From Adiantum capillus-veneris (taxonomy: Eukaryota; Streptophyta; Polypodiopsida; Polypodiales; Pteridaceae), in assembly GCA_014529385.2 (NCBI GenBank), contig CM043953.1, positions 98,272,842-98,336,841 of the forward strand: 64,000 bases of DNA, written 5' to 3'. Positions within the stretch are counted from its first letter, which is position 1, and each line of letters begins with the position of its first letter. Shown in pieces: positions 33,487-45,813 of the stretch. A model generated the notes under the pieces. That model made no database searches. It was not told the DNA's origin and worked only from the letters and a program-made list of their open reading frames with translations. The position numbers and the translations under genes were made by a program.

Positions 33487-35097
33487 AACATATACACACA
33501 CATACACGAAGGAAAAGGAGTAGAGATGGAGCAAGAGCACTTCTTAGCTTACACCTCAGATAATGAGTATTTTTAGGTCAAATGGACCTTTTATAAGAGT
33601 TTGGCCCGTTCACACATGGGCGCCCACCGTGGCCGGTTGTTGCAAAACTGTTGTAAAAATAAGATAAGTGGTGCGCCTCTCATCGGCGATCATCTACATG
33701 CATATTGGACCGACAAGCCCGGTCCATGACTCAATCAAATAAATAATATGCATCCGTCGAAGGTGATAGGGTGTCCATGAGGGTTAACATGTCCCCCTCG
33801 TTCATCGAGATGGAAGAGCATCCGAGATTGAATGTCCTTAGCCTTCTTCAATCAGTGCAAAATCAACAAAAATTGACACAGTAACTACATTCTCATATAC
33901 AATTAAAAATCATATGCAGTTGTAAGGAGACAAATTAATTGGTAACAGAATATTAAACAATTTGTCTGCAATAAACATTAAATTGTAATATAATCAAACA
34001 CATAAATAGTTGTAAAGGTCAAAAACTAAACAAGTCTGGGGTCGCTAACTTAACGATCGAAAGGCACTAGAGGTCAACTATTAATACCATGGGCAATCTT
34101 CTCAATTTTCTATGGTCAATTAAGTTGTTTTATTGCGAGAGCCGAGTATTTCATGTCCGAGGGCTGACTAGAGGCTATACCTAGAAGACCTTGTAGTTAA
34201 GCTACGATAAAAGGAATTGCTCATGAAATCATTACTTGACTTATTTCCTTTTCTTTGACCCCCCTAAAGTCTTTTCACATTGATTCAATTTTGATGTGTG
34301 TGCTTATTTTGTATGCCTTAGGTTTTTTGCTTTTCAAGGAAAAGCGCCCACACTGGGAACCTCTAGGACTCTACTACCATAGGCGATACATGTGAGTGAA
34401 GTACCAAATCAAGCTGGGATTTCTCTTCCAGCTTAAGATTTTACATTGTGGCACTTTTGAATTTTATTTTTTTTCGTTTTCAGCATTTTAATTTTGTAAC
34501 TTTGGGGGGTCATATAACACTATTACCTCCCCAGGCTCATCACACTAGTAGACTCCCTTTATAATACTTAAGCTAAAGGTCAATAGGGACTAAGCCCACT
34601 AGAAAGCCCTAGTAACAATGCTGCCTAAATTGGATTAAGAACCTAAAGCAACCATTGATTATTAGGAAGGATTCCCCATGGTATTAATAGAAGATCTCTA
34701 ACTCCTAACTTGATCAAACTAGCTTAGTCAGACTGCTTGATTCTGAAACCTAGACAAGGAATTATGACAAAAAATTATATAGAATCTAATGTTTAATCTA
34801 AGGAAACCAATCACATTTAAAGCAGAAAATCATGGACAAAAACAAAGACAAGGGGCAATGCTAATGGTCAAGAAACATCTGTTTGTGTTGATGATCGCAC
34901 TTGATTTGAAGAGTAAACGAGAGAAATATTCCATGAAGGTCAAAATCCTAACAACAGCAATACGTTCCTGTACACACTAGAAAACATAAAGAATACTTCT
35001 AGGAGGCACATTAGTGGGAAGAGGTACCAACCCATATTGAACACAATCAAACAACATAAGGAACCCTAACCTAATTATTGGCACTCCGCCGAGAGAG
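33485..35097. other. No gene recognised; LTR-leader-like words
   Basis: Contains ggcgcccaccgtggccgg near 33625 and gcgcccacactgggaacc near 34345, both reminiscent of sequences just after plant LTRs. Neither is followed by a recognisable gag. Otherwise AT-rich. Confidence 0.35.
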
Positions 35098-35559
35098 TCA
35101 AGGGAATAGGATATTGTAGAGATTGGGGGGGAACCCTAAGGCTAAACCCCTATCCTCGTCATCGTTGAGAAAAACAAAGTCATCATCCGTGAGACCATAT
35201 GTGCCATCCATGTAATCATGTAACTCTTCCTCATCATTACATGCACAAATGTTCACTAAGAACATCACTATACGTCTATAGTCATCTTGGTCAAGAGGAT
35301 AAGTTTGTGCAATCGGAGAGACTTTCTCTACTAAGTATGGATCAGTCATGGTCAAGAGACATATCAGCCATTCTAACTCCTCAAAATTCCTCTCACACTC
35401 TAACGTATCTGCCAAATCCCATTCACATGCAAGCACCGGGGAGACTATGTGAAACACTTGTGCAAAGTAAAGAGGGTACTTCTCACCCAAGGTAGAAATG
35501 GATGACTCTATCGTACTAGCCATATATGTACACACAGATGGATGATGGTTAGAGTGCAA
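35098..35559 (-). CDS. Unrecognised acidic protein, 141-153 residues
   Basis: I do not recognise this ORF. It is intact, with two possible starts (35559, or MASTIESS at about 35523). It is rich in Asp/Glu towards the end (LTDDDFVFLNDDEDRG) with several Cys and aromatic residues (ACEWDLADTLECE, ELEWLICLL). A TATA-like box (tatatataaag on the minus strand) lies near 35720, about 150 bp upstream. A polypurine tract and possible LTR start lie just beyond that, so the ORF may be inside an LTR of the neighbouring element. It could be a captured or LTR-borne ORF, or chance. Confidence 0.4.
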   Translation of the reverse strand: MHSNHHPSVCTYMASTIESSISTLGEKYPLYFAQVFHIVSPVLACEWDLADTLECERNFEELEWLICLLTMTDPYLVEKVSPIAQTYPLDQDDYRRIVMFLVNICACNDEEELHDYMDGTYGLTDDDFVFLNDDEDRGLALGFPPNLYNILFP

Positions 35560-35794
35560 ATATTATAAGGATCGTGTCAAAAGGTCGTGTCTTTGTGCAT
35601 AGTGTGTTTTTATGATTTTGTGTTATGTATAGAACTCGTAGGTTTCCAGATTTTTGTTTGGTGGCTCTTGCTCATTTACTTTTTTATTTTTGTTTTTTTT
35701 GTGAGTATAAGGCTTTATATATACATTCCCTAAGATTGAGAGATTAAGCGGTCAGGGAGGAAGGTTGAGAGGGGAGTGAGTGAATGATGACTGT

Positions 35795-35825
35795 CAGCAA
35801 ACAGTCCCCCCTTCCTTGGGTAGAT
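35795..35825 (-). other. Polypurine tract and LTR start candidate
   Basis: On the minus strand AAGGAAGGGGGGAC is followed at once by TGTTTGCTGACAG. A purine run directly before TG is the layout at the 3' LTR of plant LTR elements. It lies after the second gag of the composite element. The matching 5' LTR was not found in the window. Confidence 0.5.
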
Positions 35826-35892
35826 CATACCTTTTGGAATGATTTCGTCACCTTTTGAAACCAATTGTTCCAAGTTGTTATGGGTAAAATCT

Positions 35893-37542
35893 TTAACCAA
35901 TAGTTTTTGACTGCCTTATGAGTTTCACTAGTTGCAAGGCTGATAAGATGCTCTCCCATGATTTTATTTGCAACGTTGTTGTAGGTGGTGAACTTACAAC
36001 GGGAGGTGCAAACTCTTTCTTGTTTGTATGGATATGTACAATGGTAGGTGGAGGTTGTGTCGAAGCTTCTATTTCCATATAGGAACTACATGAAGAGCAA
36101 GAAGCTTCATTTGAATTCTTTGTTCTTGAGCTAGGTGGAACAAATCGTTCTTTCTTCGGTACCCAAACTAGCTTTGGAGCGGGTGTGTAGCATTCCGTGA
36201 ATTTTTCCTTTCCGCGATCTTCAATTTGTTTTGGAGCTACAGGGATTGGGCTCACATGGGTTAGGTGATAGGTAAGGGCACAATTTACGTTTTGGCAACC
36301 AGATTTTTTCTTCATAGTAGCCTTGGGCTTCCAATAGTTTTCTAGGAATCCAACGGGCCATTGTAGATATCCTCATGTCGAAATCCCCTAATGAATCTAT
36401 CAAGAAATTGGTTATTATTGAAGCGCTCATTTGGATTACAACAAGAATTCAAATGCTTCAAGCGACTAATAAAGTGCCTCGCCAACTCTCCTTCCTCTCG
36501 TTGGGCTTTCTGGAGCTGAGATGCTACACCCCAAAGTACTCCCTCTTGTATGTATTCTTTCAAGAATAGTCTCCTAAGAGTAGGGTAAATCGTTTTTTCT
36601 TCCACCCTTAGAGTTCTATACCAATCCCCAGCCTTCCGACTTAAGGTTAGGATTAAAGCATTACTCTTATGCAAGTCATTGTGTTCTCCTAGAGAATCGC
36701 ATATTTGTTCAAACACTTCGATATGCTTTCTCACATCCCTGTCTCCACTAAATTTTTATGTGAGTTTGGCTATTTGTACTGCCTTACTTCGAGGCTCTTT
36801 ATCAGACTTGTTACGCATATTCTCACCAATAGATCGACCGATAGCTTAAGCAAACATTGCCAAGTCACCTAAGTGAGCAAGCACCGTGGGTGAAGGCGCT
36901 CCAGAGACTACATGTGGAGTAGGTATTGGCATTGGGCTAGGCACATAGGAAGCCCTTGGGTTCCAAGTTTGGTACGGTGTCGTGCCATGTGGCGGTCCAA
37001 AGTTCATATGTGTGGCTCTAGGCATAGCAGACATCGGATGTGAGATGCTAATGCTAGCCGGTATGGTCCCATTGAAATAAGATCCTGGGTGTTGTCGTTG
37101 TGGAGCATAGGTTGTTGAAACAATGGGAGGGGTAGGAGCTACATGAGTATGAGGACTATAAGGTGTATACGATTGGTACACACTTGTAGGTACTGTTGCA
37201 GGCATTAAGCTACCATGTAGCGGTGCTTTACTAACAAATGAAGTCCATGGCGTGTTTTTTGTCATGGCCATCACTGGGGTATGCATGGTAGTCGTGGTGT
37301 CATTAAGAGAAAGATGAGCTAGACTTGGAAAGGTAAAGCTATCACGTGTGGGCTCAGATTGTATTGAGACCCCAACATATGGAGGATACATCGGACTTAC
37401 CGAGGGAGTCTCCATTTGCGAATAAGGTTGGTTGTTTAACCTTCCCTGTATCCAAGAACCCATGAGACCCGTTGAAGGCATTTAGATCCCCTTGTTTTGT
37501 CTCTCTAGCTCAATAACCCTATGGATGACCCGTTGAAGGCAT
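35893..37542 (-). pseudogene. Second, unrelated gag in the composite Ty3 element
   Basis: From about 37542 down, the frame leaves homology to the first element and reads a short coiled-coil-like stretch (LQRVIHRVIELERQ), a stop at 37482-37484, a Pro/Ser/Thr/Tyr-rich region (37481-36846), two further stops near 36847 and 36760, and then a gag capsid domain at 36734-36342 (AGDWYRTLRVEEK, LRRLFLKEY, FISRLKHLNSCCNP). A frameshift leads to 36315-35893, which has no clear zinc knuckle. No protease or pol follows. A non-autonomous gag-only element would look like this. Confidence 0.7.
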
Positions 37543-39710
37543 TCAATTGCATGGTCATCATTACCTCGTTTAGGAGGTAGCTCACAAGGGATGTCGTCAA
37601 TAAAAACATCTTGAAACCCCTTGAGAAAATTGGATAACTCTAATTCCTTTTGGTTGCTTTTATTTTCTTTTGCTAAAGCATTAGATTCATTTTGAGAATC
37701 TTTAACAAAAATCATGTACACAGAAATAGAGCTCTTTATTGACTTGTTGAAAGCTGGTGTATGTACAATGGGGATAGTGTTACCCATTTCCTTAGCATCT
37801 ATATACATGTCTTTTTCCCTAAACTTAAAGGAGATTCTCCTTTTAGCGAATTTAACATTGGCAGCCAGGGGATCAAACCATGGTGCCCCTAGGATTACAT
37901 CCTCATGCTTGAGAGGAGAGATAAAGAAGTCCTCTTTGTCCACATAGCCTTGGACATGAAGCCTCAATTTCCCGATTAAGGGAGTGACTGAAGCTTCTTG
38001 CCCCTTGAAGGCACTGTCTGCGGGTAGGACATCTCCCATCTCGTAGGCTTGTATGCCTAGCTTGGTGGCCAATTCTATAGATATAACATTGTGAGTAGAA
38101 CCAGGGTCAAAGAGAATAAAAGCATCATGTTCTCTTACCTTTCCCCAAGCATGGCATAGAGGAGATCCTTTGTGGTGAGTTTGGTGAGTCTCCTCCTCTT
38201 GGATTTCAACCAAGGAAGCTCTAGGGGGATCTTGGCTGTTGTTCTTTTGGGGACAAGCGCGGTACGCATGCCCTTGTTCGTCGCACTTGAAACACCGGTT
38301 ATCCTTGCGATAACGCTCAAGCTCTTCAGGAAAGAGTTTGTTTTTACCTTTGTAAACTCCCTTCTCTTTAGCTTTGTTGGAGTTGCCCATAGGAGACTTT
38401 TGGACATTGTCCTTCCCCTTAGGCTCGTTGGAACCCTTGTTTTCTGTGGGCTTATTATTTCTTTTAGCCCCCGTTTGGAAATTGATTCGAGAGGCCACTA
38501 TAGTATGGTGTATTACCGCCGATATGGTACGTGGCCTTTGGGAGTTGACATACTCCGCCATTTCTTCGGTTATGCCCGCACAAAATTGTTGCTTTTGCTC
38601 TCCAAAATCCAACTTTTTGACGACAGTGGCTTTGAGTTGTAGGTCCCAAAACTTGTCTACATATTTGTGGATGGATTCATAGGGAGAGAGCTTTAAGCTT
38701 CGCCATTTGGTGAGTACTTTGTCTTTGGCATCGGTGGCCAAAAACTGCTTCATAATGGAAGCTCTTAAAGCTTTCCATGTTTGTGGAGCTTCACCGTTGG
38801 CTCGTAGGCTAGACCACCATTGCCTGGCGGACTTTTGAAAGTGCATAGCTACATGGCGTAGCTTAGAGGACTCCGTGAAGCCCTCATCTCCAAACACCGC
38901 ATCAAATTGCTGGATAAAGGCCAAGACTTTGTCCGTAGCACCAAAGGTGCCATCATAGGTAAGGAAAGAGATGCTCTTCCCTCCCTCTTTGAACTTCTTC
39001 AGCTTGGATGACCTCTTCCATGCGGCATAGGATTTCCTATGGCCTCTTCTTTTTTATGGTTCAAAAGTTGCACCATCACTTTCTTCAGAAGGTGAAGAAT
39101 TTGAAGAAGGTGGAGAAGAGGGTGACCTCTTTCTCGCCTTTTTCTTGTCTTGATCTTCGTTGTCTTCACCATCACTTTCATAAGAGGAAGAGGATGAAGA
39201 AGATGGAGAAGAGGGTGTCCTCTTTCTCGCCTTTTTCTTCTCTTGCTTTTAATCATCCCTCTTTGAATTATGGTGTGGAGAAGGGTGCGATGGTCTTGAA
39301 GAGGGTGTCCTCTTTCTCGCCTTTTTCTTCTCTTGCTTTTAATCATCCCTCTTTGAATTATGGTGTGGAGAAGGGTGCGATGGTCTTCTCCGCTTTGGTG
39401 GTGATGGAGAGCGTTTAGCCCGCTGTCTTCGTGGAGCCATCTCCACCGAGGTGGCGGGAGACTCACTTCTTTCTCGTTCCTTCGGTGGAGGCTCTTGAGT
39501 TCTCCTTTGGGAAGGAGATGCATCATCAAGAAGTAAATTCTTGAGCCCTTCGTATGGATTCTCTTCTTCTTCCTGAATCGGAGAGAGACCTCTTTTGGGA
39601 GTCTCACAAGGAGGCTTCCTAGGTGTTCTCTCGTCATGGTGATGAGCTTGGAGAATCCCGTGAGCACGGAGCTGCCGTTGCACTTCACTTTGGAGAGATG
39701 GATTTCCCAT
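37482..39710 (-). pseudogene. Gag and protease of a minus-strand Ty3 element
   Basis: One frame from ATG 39710 to the stop at 37482-37484, with in-frame stops near 39340, 39250 and 39060. The N-terminal third is very rich in Arg, Ser, Pro and Lys (AKRSPSPPKRRR). The capsid region includes FIQQFDAVFGDEGF, SARQWWSSLRANGE and SPYESIHKYVDKF. Then come a CCHC knuckle (CFKCDEQGHAYRAC, near 38290) and the protease active site (FDPGSTHNVIS, near 38100). Homology to the chromovirus at 17.5-18.4 kb is clear, including EKGVYKGK and the LPPK end. After NDDHAIE the frame enters the second gag at about 37542, where the chromovirus would continue into RT. Confidence 0.88.
39211..39390 (-). repeat. Perfect 90-bp tandem duplication inside gag
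   Basis: 39211-39300 and 39301-39390 are the same sequence for almost their whole length. The unit is 30 codons, so the frame is kept and the TAA inside is duplicated too. The stop therefore came before the duplication, or the two arose together. Confidence 0.85.
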
Positions 39711-40234
39711 GGCTTATTGAAGCCTAGAAACAAGATAGTTAACAAGCATCGGAGCATCATTAGTAGCTTGCTCATTAGCAAAATCAAAGTTATCAACATT
39801 AATTTCACTCTCTTTACTATTGTCAGTCATTCTAACAACTTTTAGGTGTAAACTTTTTAGGTGTACTTTGGCACTTCAAGCCCTAGTTTCTACTCCTCTT
39901 TACCCCTTTAGAAAAAGCACTCAAGCTACTGTACCCGTGGCTCGAATACCATTAATTGCAAGGAATAGAAGAGAGGGTCTTTCAACACCAAAACAGCACC
40001 GGCTCCTGTCAAGCTTCTAATAGCTCAATAGTGATTAAGCCGTAGGCAAGCCCCGTAGGACTCCACTATTAAGACCATAGCTCTCGACGGTGATGCTCCG
40101 TTAACTGCACGAAGCCAGACGCACTGCAAGGCTGAAAAATCCCTATTCTACTTACTCGCAGGCAATTAATAATACCAACCATTTATAGCTAGCTTGAGGA
40201 CCTCCCTTCTTGAGCAAGAAAAGAGAAACCTTGT

Positions 40235-40246
40235 GCTCTGATACCA
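40235..40246 (-). other. tRNA-Met primer-binding site
   Basis: On the minus strand the exact word TGGTATCAGAGC follows one base after the LTR end ACA. This is the standard plant primer site for initiator tRNA-Met and fixes the inner end of the LTR at 40248. Confidence 0.92.
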
Positions 40247-40247
40247 A

Positions 40248-41849
40248 TGTAAGATTTAATGGCCTAAAAACTTGTGTGTAGCGGAAATTAGCATGAACAT
40301 AGTGGGCATTTCATTAGAATAGATTCCTAATGAGAATTACAAGAGTGCTTGGGTGGAGAGAGCAACAAAAAGCATAACACCTAGTTAGATAGCATGAACA
40401 ATACTTTCAAAAGAGAGAGAAATTAAGCTATTGACAACAGTTGAGGACCAGATTTGCATGGAGCCAGTCCCCCCTCCAAAAGGCTTTGTATTATGGTTTC
40501 TCCCATCAAGAGAGACATTGTACAATACAATTCTTTGTGTTCCTTCAAGACTAGCTAGTGCAATGAAGATGAAAGCTTCATGCACTAAGCAAAACACTTA
40601 GCAAATACAACATCAATTATCCCCGGTCTCAGACCCAAGACCTCACACACCTTCGAAGATGGTGAGAGCTAGCAGGGTATGAGAGTAGATTGAGAGGAAG
40701 AAGGAGTATCTTACGAGAAAGATGTACATCTCCTCACATAATCACTCATATTAGCATAGCTTAGCTTAGTAATTAGCATGGTAGAGGAGATGAGCATGCA
40801 TTGAAGCTTGGCTCTTGGTTGGATTTGCATCCACATGCCAAGAGTGTGTCGATGTAGGCTTCTATCTCACAAGCTTGGAGTAGGTGATGAGCTCTCCATT
40901 AAAGCTTGGGAAGAGATAGTCTTTTTCTTGCTTCTCACATAGACTGTGTGAGAGTGTGTGTGTGTGTGATAATGCCTTGCAAAAATCAGCCCCCTCTCTC
41001 TCTCTCTTGGGCGAGCCCTCTTGCTAATTGCTCTTGCTATCCTCCCATTGGACCTCCCCAGGCCTAGCGAATCACATTTAAGCAACATAAGTGATAGCCT
41101 TCTGACATGTGTCCCCCTTTCCCATTTTGTGAGATCTTTAGGTAATTTAATAATTCAACTAAACTCTCATTGGACCCCTTTGCCTCCTAGCCAATAGGAA
41201 TCAGGCAAGCCATTGGGCTGTTGAATGCTCATTGGACCCCTTGGGAGACTGTCCAATAGTCATCCATGAGACTTAATTTTCATTGGTTCTTTTTATTAAG
41301 TGTTTTTTAATTAATTAAACTAGATTTACTCTAGCCTAATTCTCATTGGTCCACCTCCAAGGCCATCCAATAGGAATTGGGTACACCTTGTGGGCATCTG
41401 GGCTAGGGAGCTGACATGTGTCCCTCATTCCCTTTGTGTAAAGGGAGCTTGTGTGTGTGTGTGTGTGTGTGGCTTTCTCTCTCATCCCCTACATGCAAGG
41501 CTCGCCCCCTCCCAAGTAGGGATTGCAAAGACTTTTTTGTACACACACAAAGCATCCAATTCCCTTAAGGTTGACCTTTGGACACAACCTTTGAATTTTG
41601 GAACCTTAGCATTTTGGAAGTCGTAATGGGCTGAACCTTAGGGTCTTTTTAGCCCATTGTTGCACATGGCTCTTTTGCAGATGGCCCCCCCTTTGGATCC
41701 CTATTTTCCCTCCTTTGGATCCCTATTGTGGCCGGTCTGCTAGCTTAACCAATATTCTAGCTTTTTCTCCCTTGGCACTTCCCCATATTAAATGATCAGT
41801 TTAACATGAGAAAATCATTTAGGAGAATTAGATATTGATTATTATGACA
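40248..41849 (-). repeat. 5' LTR of the minus-strand Ty3 element
   Basis: On the minus strand it starts TGTCATAATAATC at 41849 and ends TTACA at 40248, about 1.6 kb. It matches the chromovirus LTRs at both ends and in places inside, e.g. tgatcatttaat, aaagtattgttcatgc and ttggatttgcat (seen here on the plus strand as the complement of tgcaaatccaaccaag). It holds short GT and CT tracts near 40950-41005 and 41453-41471. The partner 3' LTR was not found, so no target duplication can be checked. Confidence 0.9.
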
Positions 41850-42139
41850 CTTTTATTGACTTATTGCAATGAAAGACCTCTAAATCACCTTTGAAAGGTA
41901 GAAATGAGCCAAGAGAGACGTTAAGCATCCACACCTACACAGCAAAGCCAATACACTTCTTGAACAAATATTTGATGTGCTACTTTGAGTTCACTGAATA
42001 CACACAAAAGTTTTTGAGAAGTCTGATGGTAAAAATCTAAGTCGGGCATAGAAGACAAATAATACATCTATGAATGGCTGCTTGGAGAGATCATAGCATA
42101 ATCCAGTGGCACCTTCGAAGAAGATCATTCACAAAGAGA
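41850..42139. other. Spacer
   Basis: No supported feature. Confidence 0.35.
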
Positions 42140-42777
42140 CTATCTATTTGGTTGAAATGGATAAGTGAACGAAGCTGTCTTGCTCGGCTTCAAATGCTCA
42201 TTTATGCCACAAGATTCCATCAGGTTAGTCGTGTCCTTTGAATCAAGTACATAGTCCGTTTCCTTTGTGACTTCAACTAGGTGTTGTTCAATGGCCCGTC
42301 TACATGCGACCTTACAAGCAGGGAAACGGGTTTTTTCTCTAGATTTTCCCTCGCTCTTTGTGCACTTAGGTTCCCCTATAATAAGTACCTTCAAACCAGT
42401 CAAGATACCCACTCAGGGGTCTCCTTGTCAGCATCCAAAGCAAAACCTTTCCTTCTAGACACAACCTTTCCCTCCACAATATTTTCAATAAAGTACTTTT
42501 TGAAAACGCTGTCGTAGAGGGTAAAGGGCTCGACGGGATCCTTATGAATGGAAGAAGAGGAGTTTCCAAACCAGTCAAAAACAAGAACCAAATCATCAGG
42601 ATAGTCAAGCCTCGGATGAAGAAGCACAACAACCCCCAACACCAAAGCAAAAGGCCATTTAGATTTCATAGCAGGTCCTTGTCTGGCGCGCACAGGAATG
42701 CGGGTTTTATCTGCGTGTAAGTGGCATGTTGAACATGCTAAAGGAGACACATGCAAGCTTGATGCCACTACTTCCAT
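42140..42777 (-). pseudogene. Small Cys-containing protein gene, possibly plastid-targeted, one frameshift
   Basis: I do not recognise the family by name. From ATG 42777 the frame begins with a Ser/Cys/Arg-rich, acid-poor stretch ([15 protein letters not shown]) and, from residue 37, a hydrophobic segment (PFALVLGVVVLLHP). This arrangement fits a two-part transit peptide for the thylakoid lumen. It then reads FTLYDSVFKKYFIEN and EGKVVSRRKGF, and stops at 42400-42402. A shifted frame takes over at once and continues with EPKCTKSEGK, FPACKVACRRAIEQH, NLMESCG and a final SFTYPFQPNR before TAG at 42140. The continuity suggests one gene of about 210 residues with a one-base indel near 42400-42412, or a sequencing error. 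A 170-bp microsatellite lies just before the ATG. Confidence 0.5.
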
Positions 42778-42780
42778 CTC

Positions 42781-43539
<759 letters not shown>

Positions 43540-44716
43540 GCTTTCAAAGGCAGCCCAAATTCCTTTCCTTTGTAAATGAGCAATGAGCATTCACTTCATA
43601 TTTTGAAACTCAAGACATGTCCATCATTAGATTTACACACTCTTCATTTAAATGAGTGTCCACTATTTTGTTTCAACCAATCAGGATTTTTGGTCTATCA
43701 AAAATGTTTGAAAATACAACTCAACCTTTTTTTTTATTTTAGTCAGCAAAAAGAGAAGGCATCTCTATAGCCTATGCCCTTTGGGCACGCCAAAAAAACA
43801 TAAGCACAAAGAATTAAATTAGAAAAGCACCCCTAAGCTCTACATCCCTAAGCTTTAAAGCCCTATGCTCTAGACCCCGCTTTAAAACTTCTACATCCTT
43901 AAGTTCTAGAGCCCCATTTACAAATCTAAAACTCTAAATCCTTAAGCTATAAATCTCACTTTAAAAGCTCTGAAGTTCTAAACCCTAAAACTCTAGCGCT
44001 CCAGGGTGACCCTCGCCCTACATGTGGATCCATGTAATCTTTTCGCTTTCTTTAATTCAAAGTTTTACCTTCTTTAAAAAAAAACTCCAGGTTCTCATTG
44101 GAGACCTTATTTTAAAAGTTCTACATCCTTAAGTTTTAAACTTAGCTTTAAAATCTTTAAAAATAAAAGTAAAAATCTCCGTAAAATAAAAGCTCTAAAG
44201 GATAGATCCCTTCCTTAAAGTATGAACTAACAAAAATAACCATCTTAGTCTATCACGTCAAGTTTCAACGGGTGAAAGAACTTCTCAAAATGAAAAGGTG
44301 ACTCTTTGGATTTGTGGAGCAAAAATAACCCTCTTTAATCTATCACCTCTAAAGTTTCAACAAGTGAATTGAAAGAACTTCTCAAAATGAGAAGGTGACT
44401 CTTGGGATTTGTGGAGACATCCATTATGCTAAGTCTTTATCATTTAACCTCTAAGGCTTTCAACATCTCATGCTTTCAAAGGCAGCCCAAAATCCTTTCC
44501 TTAGTAAATGAGCATTCACTTCATATTTCAAAACTCCAAACATGCCCATCAATAGATTTACACACTCTTCATTTAAATGAGTGCCCACTATTTTATTTCA
44601 ACCAATCAACATTTTTGGCCTATCAAAACGTGATTGAAAATACAACTCAACCTTTTTCTATTTTAGTTAGTAAAAAGAGAAGGCATCTCTATAGCCTTTG
44701 CCCTTTGGGCATGCCA
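43540..44716. repeat. Dispersed repeat, copy 2, flanked by 250-bp direct repeats
   Basis: The middle (about 43790-44470) matches 26085-26710. On each side is a related block: 43540-43800 and 44468-44716 share atgctttcaaaggcagccc, gatttacacactcttcat, caaccaatca and gccctttgggca. The direct repeats are about 90 percent alike by eye. The layout resembles a small element with terminal direct repeats, but TG/CA ends and a target duplication were not seen. Confidence 0.7.
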
Positions 44717-44969
44717 AAGAAACGTGCAACCAAGTGGACACCTCATCGGCACAAGCCACCAAGTTAAACGTTAAAAGGCTGTTCAACGACTGCGTTCAAG
44801 ATTTAGCAGGTTTTGTGCAGCATCGACCTGTCAAGAGTGCACACGCACGTTGCAGCTGCATGCAAGAGTGCTCGCACATCACTCCTTTTGACACCGTCAT
44901 CTTGCAATAGTGTGCAACCAGGTATGTTATAAGTGTAATTATTGTTCTTTATATAGTCTTTCTCTATCA

Positions 44970-45002
<33 letters not shown>

Positions 45003-45335
45003 AGCTGTTTTAATCATAAATAATAAGACATAATTGAACTTTTACATTCAAGAGACAGTTGGCTTTGGAAAAACGAAAAGATAAGTACAAAAACAACTCA
45101 GTCTTAGAATTATTTTTGTACAATGTTTGTAAGAATGAAGTCCCATTCCAGTAAACAGTTAGTATGTCATCAACTTCCCAAATAGTAAGTGAGTGTGTAA
45201 TCCAGTGTAGAACAGCTTTGCCGAAGTCAAAAAAAACTTCCAAGATAAGATAGAGTCCTTACCTACATCCATCCAAACAAAACAACAATTTAGTTAGCCT
45301 TGGATGTGTTTTACAGGTATCAATGGACCATACAA
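44717..45335. other. Spacer with a short GT tract near 44980-45002
   Basis: Nothing else was recognised. Confidence 0.35.
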
Positions 45336-45813
45336 GTTGTTATCCATGTCCATCTTACAAACTTTTTTCAACTTTACAAGCTAATTCCATAGTATTTTTT
45401 TGAAATATATACTTCCTTTTTTCCAAAGTTTCAAAAAAATGTATCATTTTGATTAGAACCCCTTCCAATCCAAGTGTTTGAAACACCACCCTTTTTTTAT
45501 TTTTATCAGTTATGAGAGTACCATTTTAAGAAGGATTTTCATTTACGATTTTAATAAAGTATCAAGTATTACCAGTTGTTATCCATGTCCATCTTACAAA
45601 CTTTTTTCAACTTTACAAGCTAATTCCATAGTATTTTTTTGAAATATATACTTTCTTTTTTCCAAAGTTTTAAAAAAATGTATCATTTTGATTAGAACCC
45701 CTTCCAATCCAAGTGTATGAAACACCATCCTTTTTTTCATTTTTATCAGTTATGAGAGTACCATTTTAAGAAGCATTTTCATTAATGGTTTTAATAAAGT
45801 ATCAAGTATTAAA
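45336..45813. repeat. Tandem duplication, 239-bp unit
   Basis: gttgttatccatgtccatc starts at 45336 and again at 45575. The two units are nearly identical, differing by a few substitutions and one-base indels. The duplication is fairly recent. No gene is inside. Confidence 0.92.

Noticed and set aside
34755-34775. attatgaca as the missing 3' LTR edge of the minus-strand Ty3 element
   Set aside because: Sequence beside it does not match the LTR beyond nine bases.
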